From contig WGLZ01000079.1 in assembly GCA_016471375.1 (NCBI GenBank), positions 1-43,499 on the forward strand: DNA of 43,499 nt. The letters run 5' to 3'. Every line of letters starts with the position of its first letter. Position 1 is the first letter of the stretch. Under the pieces are notes generated by a model that was not told the origin of the DNA, searched no databases, and was given only the letters and a program-made list of their open reading frames with translations. Both the position numbers and the translations under genes were made by a program. Positions 16,907 to 24,811 of the stretch are shown one piece after another. The DNA comes from Cyanobacteria bacterium RI_101. GTDB lineage: Bacteria > Cyanobacteriota > Cyanobacteriia > Cyanobacteriales > Microcystaceae.

Positions 16907-17584
16907 TCAGCTTAGCGACCCATCCTCCGTCATCGGGCTACCGGTCTCTGAGAGCAGTTCCGACTGTAGCGCCGCTAGGTTAACCCGCCAATAACGGTCG
17001 CTTTCCGGGACAAGAACGCCTTGTCTTTGCAGGCGCCCCAGAAGACGGGAAACGGTCACCCGAGTGGAAGCGATAGCTTGGGCGATTTGACTATGGGTCA
17101 GGGGAAAGGGAATCCGGTAACTCTCCGAGCTAATTTCCCCCACCTCCCGACTGAGGAGAAGCCAAAAGTAAAGCAGGCGCTTGAGCGTGGATTTTTCTCC
17201 GAACAGAGTTAACCAAGCTAACTGACTCTGGTGGCGCTGGTGAAACTGTTCTAATATTGCTTGATAAAGCGCCGGCCATTGTTGCAATTCCCGCCAATAG
17301 AGCCAGACCACCCCCGTTTCTTCTAGATGGGCGTAGGCCCGCATTTCAAAAGGGCTGTGGCCGACGATGGTGTAGGGTTGCCCCGCCCGCCAAATCCCCA
17401 AGAGCGCCGGAGGCGCGTCCGGCGCCGGGAAACCCAAGATCCGAACCGCGCCCCGGTGGACGAGATATAAAAGTCCGGGTCGAGAGGGAATGAACTCGTC
17501 TTGGGCAAAGCGCCGGTCCCGGTAACGCTCCTGACCCCAGAGGATCAAATCCGACCAAGTAGCGGGAATTTCCGGGGCGGCCAT
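16907..17584 (-). CDS. Crp/Fnr-family transcriptional regulator
   Basis: 225 residues. An N-terminal cyclic-nucleotide-binding-like beta-roll (about 25-110; LLYLVHRGAVRILGF) is followed by a long dimer helix. The C-terminal helix-turn-helix is at about 165-195 (PLTHSQIAQAIASTRVTVSRLLGRLQRQG). The recognition helix TRVTVSRLL resembles NtcA and other cyanobacterial Crp-family proteins. The beta-roll lacks an obvious cAMP-binding RxS/T motif, so the effector is unknown. It is not clearly NtcA or SyCRP1. It lies 16 bases downstream of the DUF1269 gene on the same strand and may be co-transcribed with it. Confidence 0.85.
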   Translation of the reverse strand: MAAPEIPATWSDLILWGQERYRDRRFAQDEFIPSRPGLLYLVHRGAVRILGFPAPDAPPALLGIWRAGQPYTIVGHSPFEMRAYAHLEETGVVWLYWRELQQWPALYQAILEQFHQRHQSQLAWLTLFGEKSTLKRLLYFWLLLSREVGEISSESYRIPFPLTHSQIAQAIASTRVTVSRLLGRLQRQGVLVPESDRYWRVNLAALQSELLSETGSPMTEDGSLS

Positions 17585-17600
17585 AGGGAGACAGAGCGTC

Positions 17601-18119
17601 TTAAGCGGCGGGCTGATCGACGGTCGGCGTCAAGCCCCGACTATCTAAAACCGCTTGCAGTTGGGCTTCTTCATCCTTAGACAGGGAGGTGCGGAGGACT
17701 TTGCCGCCGTATTTGCTCACGTCTTCTAGGACTTTATCCGGGGTGACTTTCCGCACGAGGACAAACAGCGCCGAGGTTTTGGGTTGGAGGGTTTCCCCCA
17801 ACTCCCGCATAAAGTTGTCGTCCACGCCGATGTCGCTGAGCGCCCCCGCTAGGGCGCCGCTGGCGGCGCCGATGGCCGCCCCAAAGAGGGGAGAGAAGAA
17901 GAGAGTGCCAATCAGCAGACCCCAAAAACCGCCGCTGGCGGCGCCGGCGCCGGTGAGATTCACCGCCTGTTTAAGCTTAATTTTACCGTTGGCGTCTTTG
18001 ACCACCACCGCGGCGTCTTCCAGTTCGATTAAGTGCTCGACCTGGAGTTTCGCCAGGGTTAAACGCACCTCTTCGGCCTTGTACTCGTCATCGTAGGCAA
18101 TAACAATCAGGTCGCTCAT
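17601..18119 (-). CDS. DUF1269 membrane-associated protein
   Basis: 172 residues. The N-terminus (MSDLIVIAYDDEYKAEEVRLTLAKLQ) and the ELEDAAVVVKDANGKIKLKQ stretch are typical of DUF1269. A Gly/Ala-rich hydrophobic hairpin follows at about 55-95 (GFWGLLIGTLFFSPLFGAAIGAASGALAGAL), then an SALFVLVRKVTPDKVLEDVSKYGGKVLRTSLS segment. The role is unknown. Glycine-zipper hairpins like this insert into or cross the membrane. It lies 16 bases upstream of the Crp/Fnr gene. Confidence 0.88.
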   Translation of the reverse strand: MSDLIVIAYDDEYKAEEVRLTLAKLQVEHLIELEDAAVVVKDANGKIKLKQAVNLTGAGAASGGFWGLLIGTLFFSPLFGAAIGAASGALAGALSDIGVDDNFMRELGETLQPKTSALFVLVRKVTPDKVLEDVSKYGGKVLRTSLSKDEEAQLQAVLDSRGLTPTVDQPAA

Positions 18120-18185
18120 GGGTTTGAAACAAAAAAGGGGAGGACGCTAGCTATCCTACCCTAGTTTTTTACCCCGAGACGGCGC

Positions 18186-19901
18186 TTAGTAATAATTACC
18201 CACTTTGCGGTGATGCACCGCTGTCAGACCCTCAGTTTTGGCGACCCGTCCCTGGGTGACTTGACTATAGACAATCCAATGGTCGCTACACTCCAGACGG
18301 CTAACCACTTCCCCTTCGAGGTAAGCCAGCGCCTCCGCCAGGATGGGGGAGCCGTTTTGAGCGGTTTGGGTCTTCACCCCTTCAAAGCGGTCGGCGCCGG
18401 GGGGGAAGCGTTTGAGGAAATGTTTCATCAGCGCCTGGTAGTTGCCTTCTTCCAGCACATTGAGGACAAAGCGGTCGCCCACCTGAAGCAGGGACTCGAT
18501 GGCCCGATCCTTGGCCACCGCCACGGTGAAGCCGGGGGGGGCGAAGCTGGCCTGGGCCACCCAGGAAGCCAACATGGCCCCTTTCACGGCGCCTTTTTGA
18601 GCCGTGATGATGTAAAGACCGCCGCTCAGGCGCCCTAGCGCCTTTTCCAGATCGCTGTCTAGGGATTTAAGCTGTTTAATTTTCTCCGCCTGGGCCAGCT
18701 GTTGCCCCAAATCCGTCCCCGCCTCTTCGCAGAGTTGATACAGCGCCTCCGCGGGCGTTTCTTTAACCCGGATGGGGCTGAAGCCGGACTTTAACCCTAA
18801 GTCTAAAAATTTAGTTTTCAGGGGATCGATAGGTTCGTCGTCGCCGCCGTAGGGTTCAAACAGTCCAAAGAATTGTTTCGCCTTCGCCGCGGCTAGTAGG
18901 GTGCCCAGATTAGAGGTCAAGACAGAATTATCGGCGCCGCTTAGGGGCGGCATTCCCAGAACAATCCCTCCGGCCCGACTCACGGTTTCCTGCAATTCCT
19001 GGGGATCGCTGGAACCCAGATCCAGCACTTCCACTCCCACGCCGGTTTTCGTAATGCCCTTGGCGATACTTTGGGTTAAACGGTCGCCGTAGCCGTAGCC
19101 CGCTAGATAGAGGACGGCGACAATTTTCTCCGCCTGGCTCTGGGCCAGGCTCCAGGTCTGGTAACGGCGCAGGAGTTCCTGAAGGTGATGTTTTAACAGG
19201 GGGCCGTGGCCGTTGGCCACCAGTTGGATGTCCCCTAAGCCGTCCATTCGTTTCAGCGCCGCCAAGACGGAGCGGGCGTTGGGGCCCATCAGGCAATCGT
19301 AGTAAAATTGATAATCCGCTTCGATGGCCCCTAAATCCTCGTCAAAGGCCGCGTCGGAGCAGTAATGGAGACCGAAGACGTCGCAGGTGTAAAGAATCCC
19401 CGTTCCCCGGTCGTAGGTGAGCATGGTGTCGGGCCAGTGGAGGTTGGGGGCGCTGACGAATTCTAGGCAATGGCCCCCGCCTAAATCCAAGGTGTCGCCG
19501 CTTTTGACCTGACGGCGCTCGAAGGGCTGATGGACAAAATTATCTAAAAATTGCAGAGCCACCTTTGTGGCCACCACCGTCGCCTGGGGCGCGAGTTGGA
19601 GAATATCTTTGACTAAACCGCTATGATCCGGCTCCGTGTGGCTAATGACCAGATAGTCTAAACGACTGAGATCGACTACACCCGCCAGCGCCTCTAGGTA
19701 CAGTTGGCGGAACTTGGCGTGGGAGGTGTCGATCAGCGCCCGGCGCTCGGCTTCGATATAGAAAGAGTTGTAGGTGGTGCCGTTTTGTAGCCCAAATTCA
19801 ATGTCGAACCGGTCCCGGTCCCAATCTAAAGACCGTATCGCTTGGGTTTGCGGCGCTAGCTCAAAGGATTGGACGCTGAGGCGGGGAGAGGGAACGGCCA
19901 T
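18186..19901 (-). CDS. flv3: Flavodiiron protein, Flv3-like (class A)
   Basis: 571 residues in the cyanobacterial three-domain layout: metallo-beta-lactamase-like diiron domain (about 30-260), flavodoxin-like domain (about 262-400), and C-terminal NAD(P)H:flavin reductase domain (about 425-571). All diiron ligands are canonical: H88, E90, D92 and H93 in SHTEPDHSG, H155 in NLHWPD, D174 in CDVFG, and a final His in NGHGPL. In cyanobacteria, Flv3 and Flv4 keep these ligands while Flv1 and Flv2 do not. Length and N-terminus favour Flv3, which with Flv1 reduces O2 to water downstream of photosystem I. No flv1, flv2 or flv4 lies in the window. Confidence 0.85.
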   Translation of the reverse strand: MAVPSPRLSVQSFELAPQTQAIRSLDWDRDRFDIEFGLQNGTTYNSFYIEAERRALIDTSHAKFRQLYLEALAGVVDLSRLDYLVISHTEPDHSGLVKDILQLAPQATVVATKVALQFLDNFVHQPFERRQVKSGDTLDLGGGHCLEFVSAPNLHWPDTMLTYDRGTGILYTCDVFGLHYCSDAAFDEDLGAIEADYQFYYDCLMGPNARSVLAALKRMDGLGDIQLVANGHGPLLKHHLQELLRRYQTWSLAQSQAEKIVAVLYLAGYGYGDRLTQSIAKGITKTGVGVEVLDLGSSDPQELQETVSRAGGIVLGMPPLSGADNSVLTSNLGTLLAAAKAKQFFGLFEPYGGDDEPIDPLKTKFLDLGLKSGFSPIRVKETPAEALYQLCEEAGTDLGQQLAQAEKIKQLKSLDSDLEKALGRLSGGLYIITAQKGAVKGAMLASWVAQASFAPPGFTVAVAKDRAIESLLQVGDRFVLNVLEEGNYQALMKHFLKRFPPGADRFEGVKTQTAQNGSPILAEALAYLEGEVVSRLECSDHWIVYSQVTQGRVAKTEGLTAVHHRKVGNYY

Positions 19902-20030
19902 GGTTAGACTCCTGGGCGAAAGTCGAAATCTGAAAGATTTATGATAAAGCCGCCGCCGGACAGATTGCTATGATCAAGCCTAGGCGACCCGCAACCCGGA
20001 CGCGAGAGGGTTGAGAGTTAATCTAGAGAA

Positions 20031-20103
20031 TGGAGCTAAGCGGACTCGAACCGCTGACCCCTTGCATGCCATGCAAGTGCTCTACCAGCTGAGCTATAGC
20101 CCC
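20031..20103 (-). tRNA. tRNA-Ala (anticodon GGC)
   Basis: Read leftward it folds as a full cloverleaf of 73 bases: acceptor GGGGCTA/TAGCTCC, D arm GCTC-AGCTGGTA-GAGC, anticodon stem CTTGC/GCAAG around loop ATGGCAT, and T arm AGCGG-TTCGAGT-CCGCT. The anticodon GGC reads GCC and GCU. Discriminator base A; CCA is not encoded. It lies between flv3 and the 20198 gene. Confidence 0.95.
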
Positions 20104-20197
20104 GTTTTTCACAGCTTTACTATCTTCTCTCACATATCCCCATTTTGTCAAGCCTTTTGGCAAAATTTAGTCTGACAGTCCTTTTCATGGAGTTCCT

Positions 20198-21214
20198 ATG
20201 CCGCCCCGTCCCCGTTTCCAGCGCCGTCTGCGCCCCCCCGGCGTCCCGGAGCCAAAGCCCTGGGGCGAGCGTGTAACCCGGCTCTGGGGCTGGTTTTTGC
20301 TCTTGGTTACCATGGGACTCTTACTCAGCCTCATTCCCGAACCCCTGACGGAATTGGGACTGAATCCCTGGGCATCCCCGACCCCAGAAACCGCTCGTTT
20401 AAGCCAAAGCCTGTGGCGCTCGGGGTTTGAAACAGGTTTTCCGGGAGAATGGCTGACCCGGCGCCAAACCAAGCAACCTCAAGCGACCTTCCAGGCGGGC
20501 GGAAAACTTTCTAACTCGGGCCCGGCCCGTTGGACGATCCTCAACCCGGCCCAGGTTGGTTTAACGGGAATCACCGCCCCCGAAGGTAAGCATATTTACG
20601 CCGGTCAACTGACTCAATCCATGGAAGCTCCGCCCCCGGCGCCCTATCCGGTTCTGGAAATGGAGGTAGCCAATCCCGCCTATTTAGCCGAGGAGCCTAA
20701 ACCCCTAGTTAATCAGTTTTATATCTGGTTGGACTGGCCCAAGCCTGGCGCCGGGGAGGGCGTCGCGCTCATGACCCTAGCGACGACGGAAGATTGGCAG
20801 GGCGTCAGTCTCCGGGTCAGCGGAGAGCGGTCGGAACTGGAACTGGTCGGCGCCGGCCCCCTGGGCGGATTTAAGACGGGAGACGGGTGGGAGATTATCG
20901 CCCCCCTAGAGCCGGTCTATTTACCCCAGCGCCGTTGGGTCAAGATGACCGTTTATCTGGACTATGCTCAACCGCTGTTGGTGGTTTGGATGAACGAAAC
21001 CCCGATTTTTCAGGCCAATGGCGGCAGTTTGCTCCAGGCCCGTCAGAGTCCCTATCTGGTTCGGGCCCATTGGGGACTGGCCCCGGCGCCGACGGCGAGT
21101 CAGGCCCGGCTTTACAATGACGCCATTAGCCTCTGGACGCTGGAGGAACCCTTAGAAAATTGGGAGACTCCGCCGGCGCTGGGAAACGAGGAAGAGAGCC
21201 TTAAACCGGTATGA
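20198..21214 (+). CDS. Membrane-anchored protein with a jelly-roll-like domain
   Basis: 338 residues. A basic, Pro-rich N-terminus (1-25) is followed by one hydrophobic helix at about 30-50 (WGWFLLLVTMGLLLSLI), giving an N-in anchor with the rest outside the cytoplasm. The body is rich in beta strands. It includes FETGFPGEW and YLPQRRWVKMTVYLDYAQPLLVVWMNE, resembling the 'W....V.VD....G.v.vW.n' pattern of concanavalin-like lectin or polysaccharide-lyase folds. No catalytic motif is recognisable, so a carbohydrate-binding role is only a guess. Confidence 0.65.
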   Translation: MPPRPRFQRRLRPPGVPEPKPWGERVTRLWGWFLLLVTMGLLLSLIPEPLTELGLNPWASPTPETARLSQSLWRSGFETGFPGEWLTRRQTKQPQATFQAGGKLSNSGPARWTILNPAQVGLTGITAPEGKHIYAGQLTQSMEAPPPAPYPVLEMEVANPAYLAEEPKPLVNQFYIWLDWPKPGAGEGVALMTLATTEDWQGVSLRVSGERSELELVGAGPLGGFKTGDGWEIIAPLEPVYLPQRRWVKMTVYLDYAQPLLVVWMNETPIFQANGGSLLQARQSPYLVRAHWGLAPAPTASQARLYNDAISLWTLEEPLENWETPPALGNEEESLKPV

Positions 21215-21255
21215 TCGGTAAAACGGAAGCCGTTATTTAGGAACGACCCGGCCCT

Positions 21256-21600
21256 ATGAATAAACTCAATAAAATTAAAATTCTGATTATTGTCGGTCTA
21301 GCGGGCGGCGCCTTACTTCTGGCCGCGGCTCTGCTCTTAACGGTGGGGCGCAATGTCGGACAATTTTTCTTTGGCCGCGGTTTTGCCGAAGAGCAACTGA
21401 GCAGTTATGTCGCCAACGTCATGCAGGAAGAAGTCAAGGGTTCCCAGTGTCAACAATGGGACACCGACGGCAACGGTTATGTATCCTGCACCTATACCCT
21501 CGTTTCTCAACCCGGCAAACCCTACGCCATCGAATGCGCCGCCTGGGGGTTAGACGGTTTTCTCAACCGCGGCTGTAAACCCAAGTCCTATATTCCGTAA
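21256..21600 (+). CDS. Small single-span protein with a calcium-loop-like motif
   Basis: 114 residues. One membrane helix at about 8-30 follows a Lys/Asn-rich start, and the soluble domain faces outside. It contains DTDGNGYVSCTYTL (about 70-83), an EF-hand-like loop, and four Cys (about 65, 79, 95, 106), suggesting disulfides. It is 41 bases after the 20198 gene and probably co-transcribed. The function is unknown. Confidence 0.65.
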   Translation: MNKLNKIKILIIVGLAGGALLLAAALLLTVGRNVGQFFFGRGFAEEQLSSYVANVMQEEVKGSQCQQWDTDGNGYVSCTYTLVSQPGKPYAIECAAWGLDGFLNRGCKPKSYIP

Positions 21601-21661
21601 CCTTAAAAACTAGTTATAGCGGAATTCTCCCGGGCGAGGGACGATCTGATGGCTCAAGCTC

Positions 21662-21701
21662 TTGATTCGAGCGCTTCGGCTACGCTCAGCGCTCGAATCA
21701 A
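21662..21701. repeat. Inverted repeat, 14-bp perfect arms
   Basis: TTGATTCGAGCGCT (21662-21675) pairs with AGCGCTCGAATCAA (21688-21701) around a 12-base loop TCGGCTACGCTC. There is no T-run. The loop shares the ctacgctcag motif that is common as a dispersed repeat in cyanobacteria. It lies 58 bases upstream of the CBS-CP12 start. Confidence 0.7.
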
Positions 21702-21758
21702 TCTGGAAGCCACTATTAAGATTGATTTTATCCTTCGCAAATTCTCTAAGGATTGAGC

Positions 21759-22382
21759 ATGAAAGTTTCTGAAATTATGACCCAAACGGTCATCACCGTC
21801 CGGGGAAGCCAAACCATTGCCGAAGCCGCGCGGCTGATGAAGGAGTACGACCTCTATACCCTGATTGTCGAGCGCCGTCACGCCGAGGACGCCTATGGTA
21901 TTTTAACGGAGTCGGATATTATTAAAAAAGTGGCGGCCTACGGTCGAGACCCCCGCCGGATTCGGGTCTATGAAGCGATGACCAAGCCCTGCATCGTGCT
22001 CAATCCCGATTTAAGCGTGGAGTACGCCGCCCGACTGTTCGCCAACGCCGATATCCGCTCGGCGCCGGTGATTCGGGACGAACTCTTGGGCATCATTTCC
22101 GCCACCGATATTCTGGTGAAAAGCAACTTTTTAGAGGAGCCGAGGGAGCATTCCCTGGCGCGGGAGATTGAGCAAGCGGTGCGGGAAGCCCGGCGAATTT
22201 GCGCCGAAAAGGGGCATAACGCCCCGGAATGTAAGGTGGCTTGGGACATTGTCGAAGAACTACAGGCCGAAGCGGCCCACCAACGGGCCGAGCGCCTAGA
22301 AAAAACGGCCCTAGAGCAATATTTAGAAGAATTTCCCGAGGCTTCTAGTTCTTTTGACTTAGATAATTGGTGTAGCGGTTAA
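21759..22382 (+). CDS. CBS-CP12 fusion protein
   Basis: 207 residues. Two CBS domains cover about 1-60 and 70-125, with VSEIMTQTVITVRGSQT, YGILTESDIIKKV and LLGIISATDILV; paired CBS domains bind adenine nucleotides. The C-terminal 70 residues are a CP12 module: ARRICAEKGHNAPEC (C148, C158), the core AWDIVEELQAEAAHQ (161-175) and a degenerate YLEEFPEA tail. CP12 binds GAPDH and phosphoribulokinase to switch off the Calvin cycle. CBS-CP12 fusions are known in cyanobacteria. Here the C-terminal Cys pair of classical CP12 (YC...EC) is absent; only C205 remains. The ATG at 21759 follows AAGGA at good spacing. Confidence 0.9.
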   Translation: MKVSEIMTQTVITVRGSQTIAEAARLMKEYDLYTLIVERRHAEDAYGILTESDIIKKVAAYGRDPRRIRVYEAMTKPCIVLNPDLSVEYAARLFANADIRSAPVIRDELLGIISATDILVKSNFLEEPREHSLAREIEQAVREARRICAEKGHNAPECKVAWDIVEELQAEAAHQRAERLEKTALEQYLEEFPEASSSFDLDNWCSG

Positions 22383-22428
22383 CGCTAAACAAGAGAGTTT
22401 GTCCTAGCTTATCTCGCCCTAGACGCCT

Positions 22429-22539
22429 ATGACCCTCATCGACTCCGGCAGTTTACACAATTTCGCTTTTACGGCCGGGACGCTTGTTTTTCTGGCCATC
22501 ATCGTCTGGGCGGTTTGGTTTGCCTTTAACATGGACTAA
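22429..22539 (+). CDS. 36-residue single-span membrane peptide
   Basis: An ATG-started ORF, too short for usual tracks. A polar start (MTLIDSGSLHNFAF) is followed by one strong hydrophobic helix at about 15-34 (LVFLAIIVWAVWFAF) and ends NMD. It lies between the CBS-CP12 gene and the MacB-like permease, all rightward. The size and topology match small subunits of photosynthetic or NDH complexes, but I do not recognise a family. Coding is inferred from the composition and fit in the gap. Confidence 0.5.
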   Translation: MTLIDSGSLHNFAFTAGTLVFLAIIVWAVWFAFNMD

Positions 22540-22561
22540 CCGCTCCCTTTCCTAACGGTTG

Positions 22562-23782
22562 ATGATAGATTGGCAAGAGTCCGCCCAGATGGCCCTGCGC
22601 TCTTTGCTGGGCAGTAAACTCCGTAGCGCCTTGACCATGCTGGGCGTCGCCATCGGCAACGGCGCCGTGGTAGCCCTAGTGGCTGTCGGTCAAGGAACCC
22701 AGAAAGCGACTCTAGAGCAGTTCGAGGCGCTGGGGCCCAATGTGCTCTTTGTTCGGCTTACCTCCGCCCGCGTCCGTCGGGCCGTCTCCGCCAGCGCCCG
22801 TCCTTTATTGCTAGAAGACGCGGAGGCCATCGCCGCCAATGTCCCCGCCATCAAAGCCGTCGCGCCGGAATTTCACACGACTCAACTGCTGAGCTACGGA
22901 CGCCAAAACCTCAACGCCCAAGTCATTGGCTCGACCCCAGACTATTTAACCGTCAGGAAATATCGATTGTCCCGGGGGCGCTTTTTTAACGAAGGGGATA
23001 TTGAACGGAACCGCCGGGTGATGGTTCTCGGCGCCGCTATGGCCCGGCGCCTCTTTGGGGAAACCGATCCTGTGGGGAAAACTGTCCGTTTGCAGAATCA
23101 GAGTTTTTTGGTCATCGGCGTTCTCCAATCCAAGGGCGTTTTATTTGGGACGGATCAAGACGATCAAGCGCTGGCGCCTCTGCCGCTTCTGAGTCGGCAG
23201 GTGGCGGGGCGTTTTTTTCCCTACGGCATTCCCCTCACCCTGATTTCTCTGCTGGCTCGGGACGAAACCCATCTGCCTACCGCTCAATTTCAGGTCACCA
23301 ATTTAATCCGTCTGCTCCATCCCGACGCCCGACCTGACGATATCCAGATCACGCCCCAAAACGGACTACTGGAAACGACCCAAACCGCCAATCAAGGGCT
23401 GACCCAGATGTTGGCGGCTATCGCTAGTATTTCCTTGCTGGTGGGGGGCGTCGGCATTATGAACATCATGTTGGTCTCTGTGACGGAGCGCACCCAGGAA
23501 ATCGGACTGCGCAAAGCCCTCGGCGCTCGGGAGCGGGATATTTTATCTCAGTTTTTAATTGAAGCGGTGATTCTGGCTTGTGTCGGGGGCGCGTTGGGCG
23601 TTGGCGCGGCCGTGGCGGGAGTTCTAGCGGCGGAAAGTCTGGCGCTAGCGCCGGTGAGCTTATCCTTTTCCGTCATTATCTTATCCCTCGGGGTGTCCAG
23701 CGCCATTGGTCTGGGTTTTGGCGTTTTACCGGCCCAGCGAGCCGCGCGTCTCGATCCGATCCAGGCCCTGAGGAGCGGTTGA
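22562..23782 (+). CDS. ABC transporter permease, MacB/FtsX type
   Basis: About 406 residues from the ATG. A first membrane helix (about 18-42) begins with ALRSLLGSKLRSALTMLGVAIGNGAVVAL, the MacB_PCD signature. A large periplasmic core (about 45-265) follows, then three helices within the FtsX domain with GGVGIMNIMLVSVTERTQEIGLRKALGAR. MacB-type permeases work as mechanotransmission proteins for export of toxins, lipoproteins or peptides and need a partner ATPase. None is next to it. It starts 22 bases after the small ORF, on the same strand. Confidence 0.9.
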   Translation: MIDWQESAQMALRSLLGSKLRSALTMLGVAIGNGAVVALVAVGQGTQKATLEQFEALGPNVLFVRLTSARVRRAVSASARPLLLEDAEAIAANVPAIKAVAPEFHTTQLLSYGRQNLNAQVIGSTPDYLTVRKYRLSRGRFFNEGDIERNRRVMVLGAAMARRLFGETDPVGKTVRLQNQSFLVIGVLQSKGVLFGTDQDDQALAPLPLLSRQVAGRFFPYGIPLTLISLLARDETHLPTAQFQVTNLIRLLHPDARPDDIQITPQNGLLETTQTANQGLTQMLAAIASISLLVGGVGIMNIMLVSVTERTQEIGLRKALGARERDILSQFLIEAVILACVGGALGVGAAVAGVLAAESLALAPVSLSFSVIILSLGVSSAIGLGFGVLPAQRAARLDPIQALRSG

Positions 23783-24028
23783 GCCGTGGGTGGGACAGGG
23801 CGGAGCCGAAATAGAGCGATCCAACCAGCCTTGGGCCTGTTGAATGTGGGCCAGAGCTTCCTGGGGATTGTCCTTGAGAAGATAAACTAAGGCGGCGGCT
23901 AAGTCCTGGGCCGCCTGGGCCTTGCGGTTGGCTTTCAAACGGTGCCAATCCTGGGGGGAAATAACTAGGCGCTCGGCCAGTTGTTGGGCGAGTTCTAGGG
24001 AAGAGGCGGAAGTCGGGGAGGCTAACAT
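23726..24028 (-). CDS. DUF6439-like conserved cyanobacterial protein
   Basis: 100 residues. Helical: ELAQQLAERL, WHRLKANRKAQAAQDLAAALVYLL, then ALAHIQQAQGWLDRSISAPPCPTHG. The run RSISAPPCPTHG is the part I recall as the hallmark of this small cyanobacterial family. Residues after it (STAPQGLDRIET...) are not conserved-looking and lie inside the end of the permease gene, where the two genes overlap by 57 bases tail to tail. The function is unknown. Confidence 0.65.
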   Translation of the reverse strand: MLASPTSASSLELAQQLAERLVISPQDWHRLKANRKAQAAQDLAAALVYLLKDNPQEALAHIQQAQGWLDRSISAPPCPTHGSTAPQGLDRIETRGSLGR

Positions 24029-24117
24029 AGACTTGAATCGCGATGGAAAATCCTTGAGTCAAGGCGACGAATTTTCGCTAAGGTGGCAACGAAAGTTATT
24101 TTAGGAGCCTTAGCGCC

Positions 24118-24213
24118 GTGACCGCCGACCAATTGTTAATGCTGATTGTTTTACTGATTCCGGGCCTTTTGCTCTCCGCCTTGGTCATGGGGAGTTTCGC
24201 CAAGGGGGGCTAA
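24118..24213 (+). CDS. 31-residue single-span membrane peptide
   Basis: GTG start with an AGGAG about 10 bases upstream (24103-24107). One hydrophobic helix (LMLIVLLIPGLLLSALVMG) is followed by SFAKGG and the stop. It ends 2 bases before the DUF760 gene, which reads the other way. The short 'helix then KGG' layout resembles small photosynthetic-complex subunits, but I do not recognise it. It starts in the gap after the DUF6439-like gene start. Confidence 0.5.
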   Translation: MTADQLLMLIVLLIPGLLLSALVMGSFAKGG

Positions 24214-24215
24214 CG

Positions 24216-24560
24216 TTAAAACAAAGGGGGCGGCGTCTTTAAACTATCGGCGCCGGCTAAACTGGCGTCCAAGTTCTTGCGTTGCTCCATCTGCCCCAAA
24301 AAGTAGCCCGTCATCATGGCGGACGCCAACAAATTGGCGAGGTCGTCCCGGTCGGTGGTAATCTGCACCTGAAAGTCTTCGTCCGGGAGCATGCCCACTA
24401 ACCCCCGCACGTTTTGGCTGATAATTTCTTTAATTTCGGCGCTGGCGGATTGCGCGACCCAGGCGAGGGTGTCCGGGTGTTGCTGTTGGAGGTATTGAAT
24501 GAGGGTATTGTCTTCAGATTTTTCTAGTTCCGTCGCTGAAAAGTCAAAGTTAAAGTCCAT
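24216..24560 (-). CDS. DUF760 protein
   Basis: 114 residues. It has LIQYLQQQHPDTLAWVAQSASAEIKEIISQNVRGLVGMLPDEDFQVQITTDRDDLANLLASAMMTGYFLGQMEQR, in which the 'GMLP...F...ITT.R..L..LL...MMTGY' pattern is typical of DUF760 in cyanobacteria and chloroplasts. Soluble and alpha-helical. The function is unknown. It is followed upstream by 251 non-coding bases before the cyclophilin gene. Confidence 0.85.
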   Translation of the reverse strand: MDFNFDFSATELEKSEDNTLIQYLQQQHPDTLAWVAQSASAEIKEIISQNVRGLVGMLPDEDFQVQITTDRDDLANLLASAMMTGYFLGQMEQRKNLDASLAGADSLKTPPPLF

Positions 24561-24811
24561 TACGACTCCCTATTCCTAAATGAGAGTGGGCCTGCTTAGC
24601 TTTCCACTATAGCGGCTAGGACGAAAAAGTGAGGAGTACAGACGGCGCCGGGAGGAAATTCGCTTCAATATCCTCCTTTCCTAACCGGCGCCTTGCGCGG
24701 AGGGATTTAAGGGAATAAAACCCAAAACTGGGACTTTTATCGAGATCCGTATAGGCTGAAGCCCCCTCTTGGGAAGGAGTTGGGGCGCGGTTTTAACTCC
24801 GAGACTCGGCG

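Noticed and set aside
23676-24062. 128-codon leftward ORF overlapping the DUF6439-like gene in another frame
   Set aside because: Its product is Pro/Gly/Arg-rich with no domain, while the other frame gives helices and the RSISAPPCPTHG motif.
24627-24640. Leftward ACTCCTCACT, similar to the core of the small RNA Yfr1
   Set aside because: The match is partial, and the flanking stem-loops expected of Yfr1 are not present.
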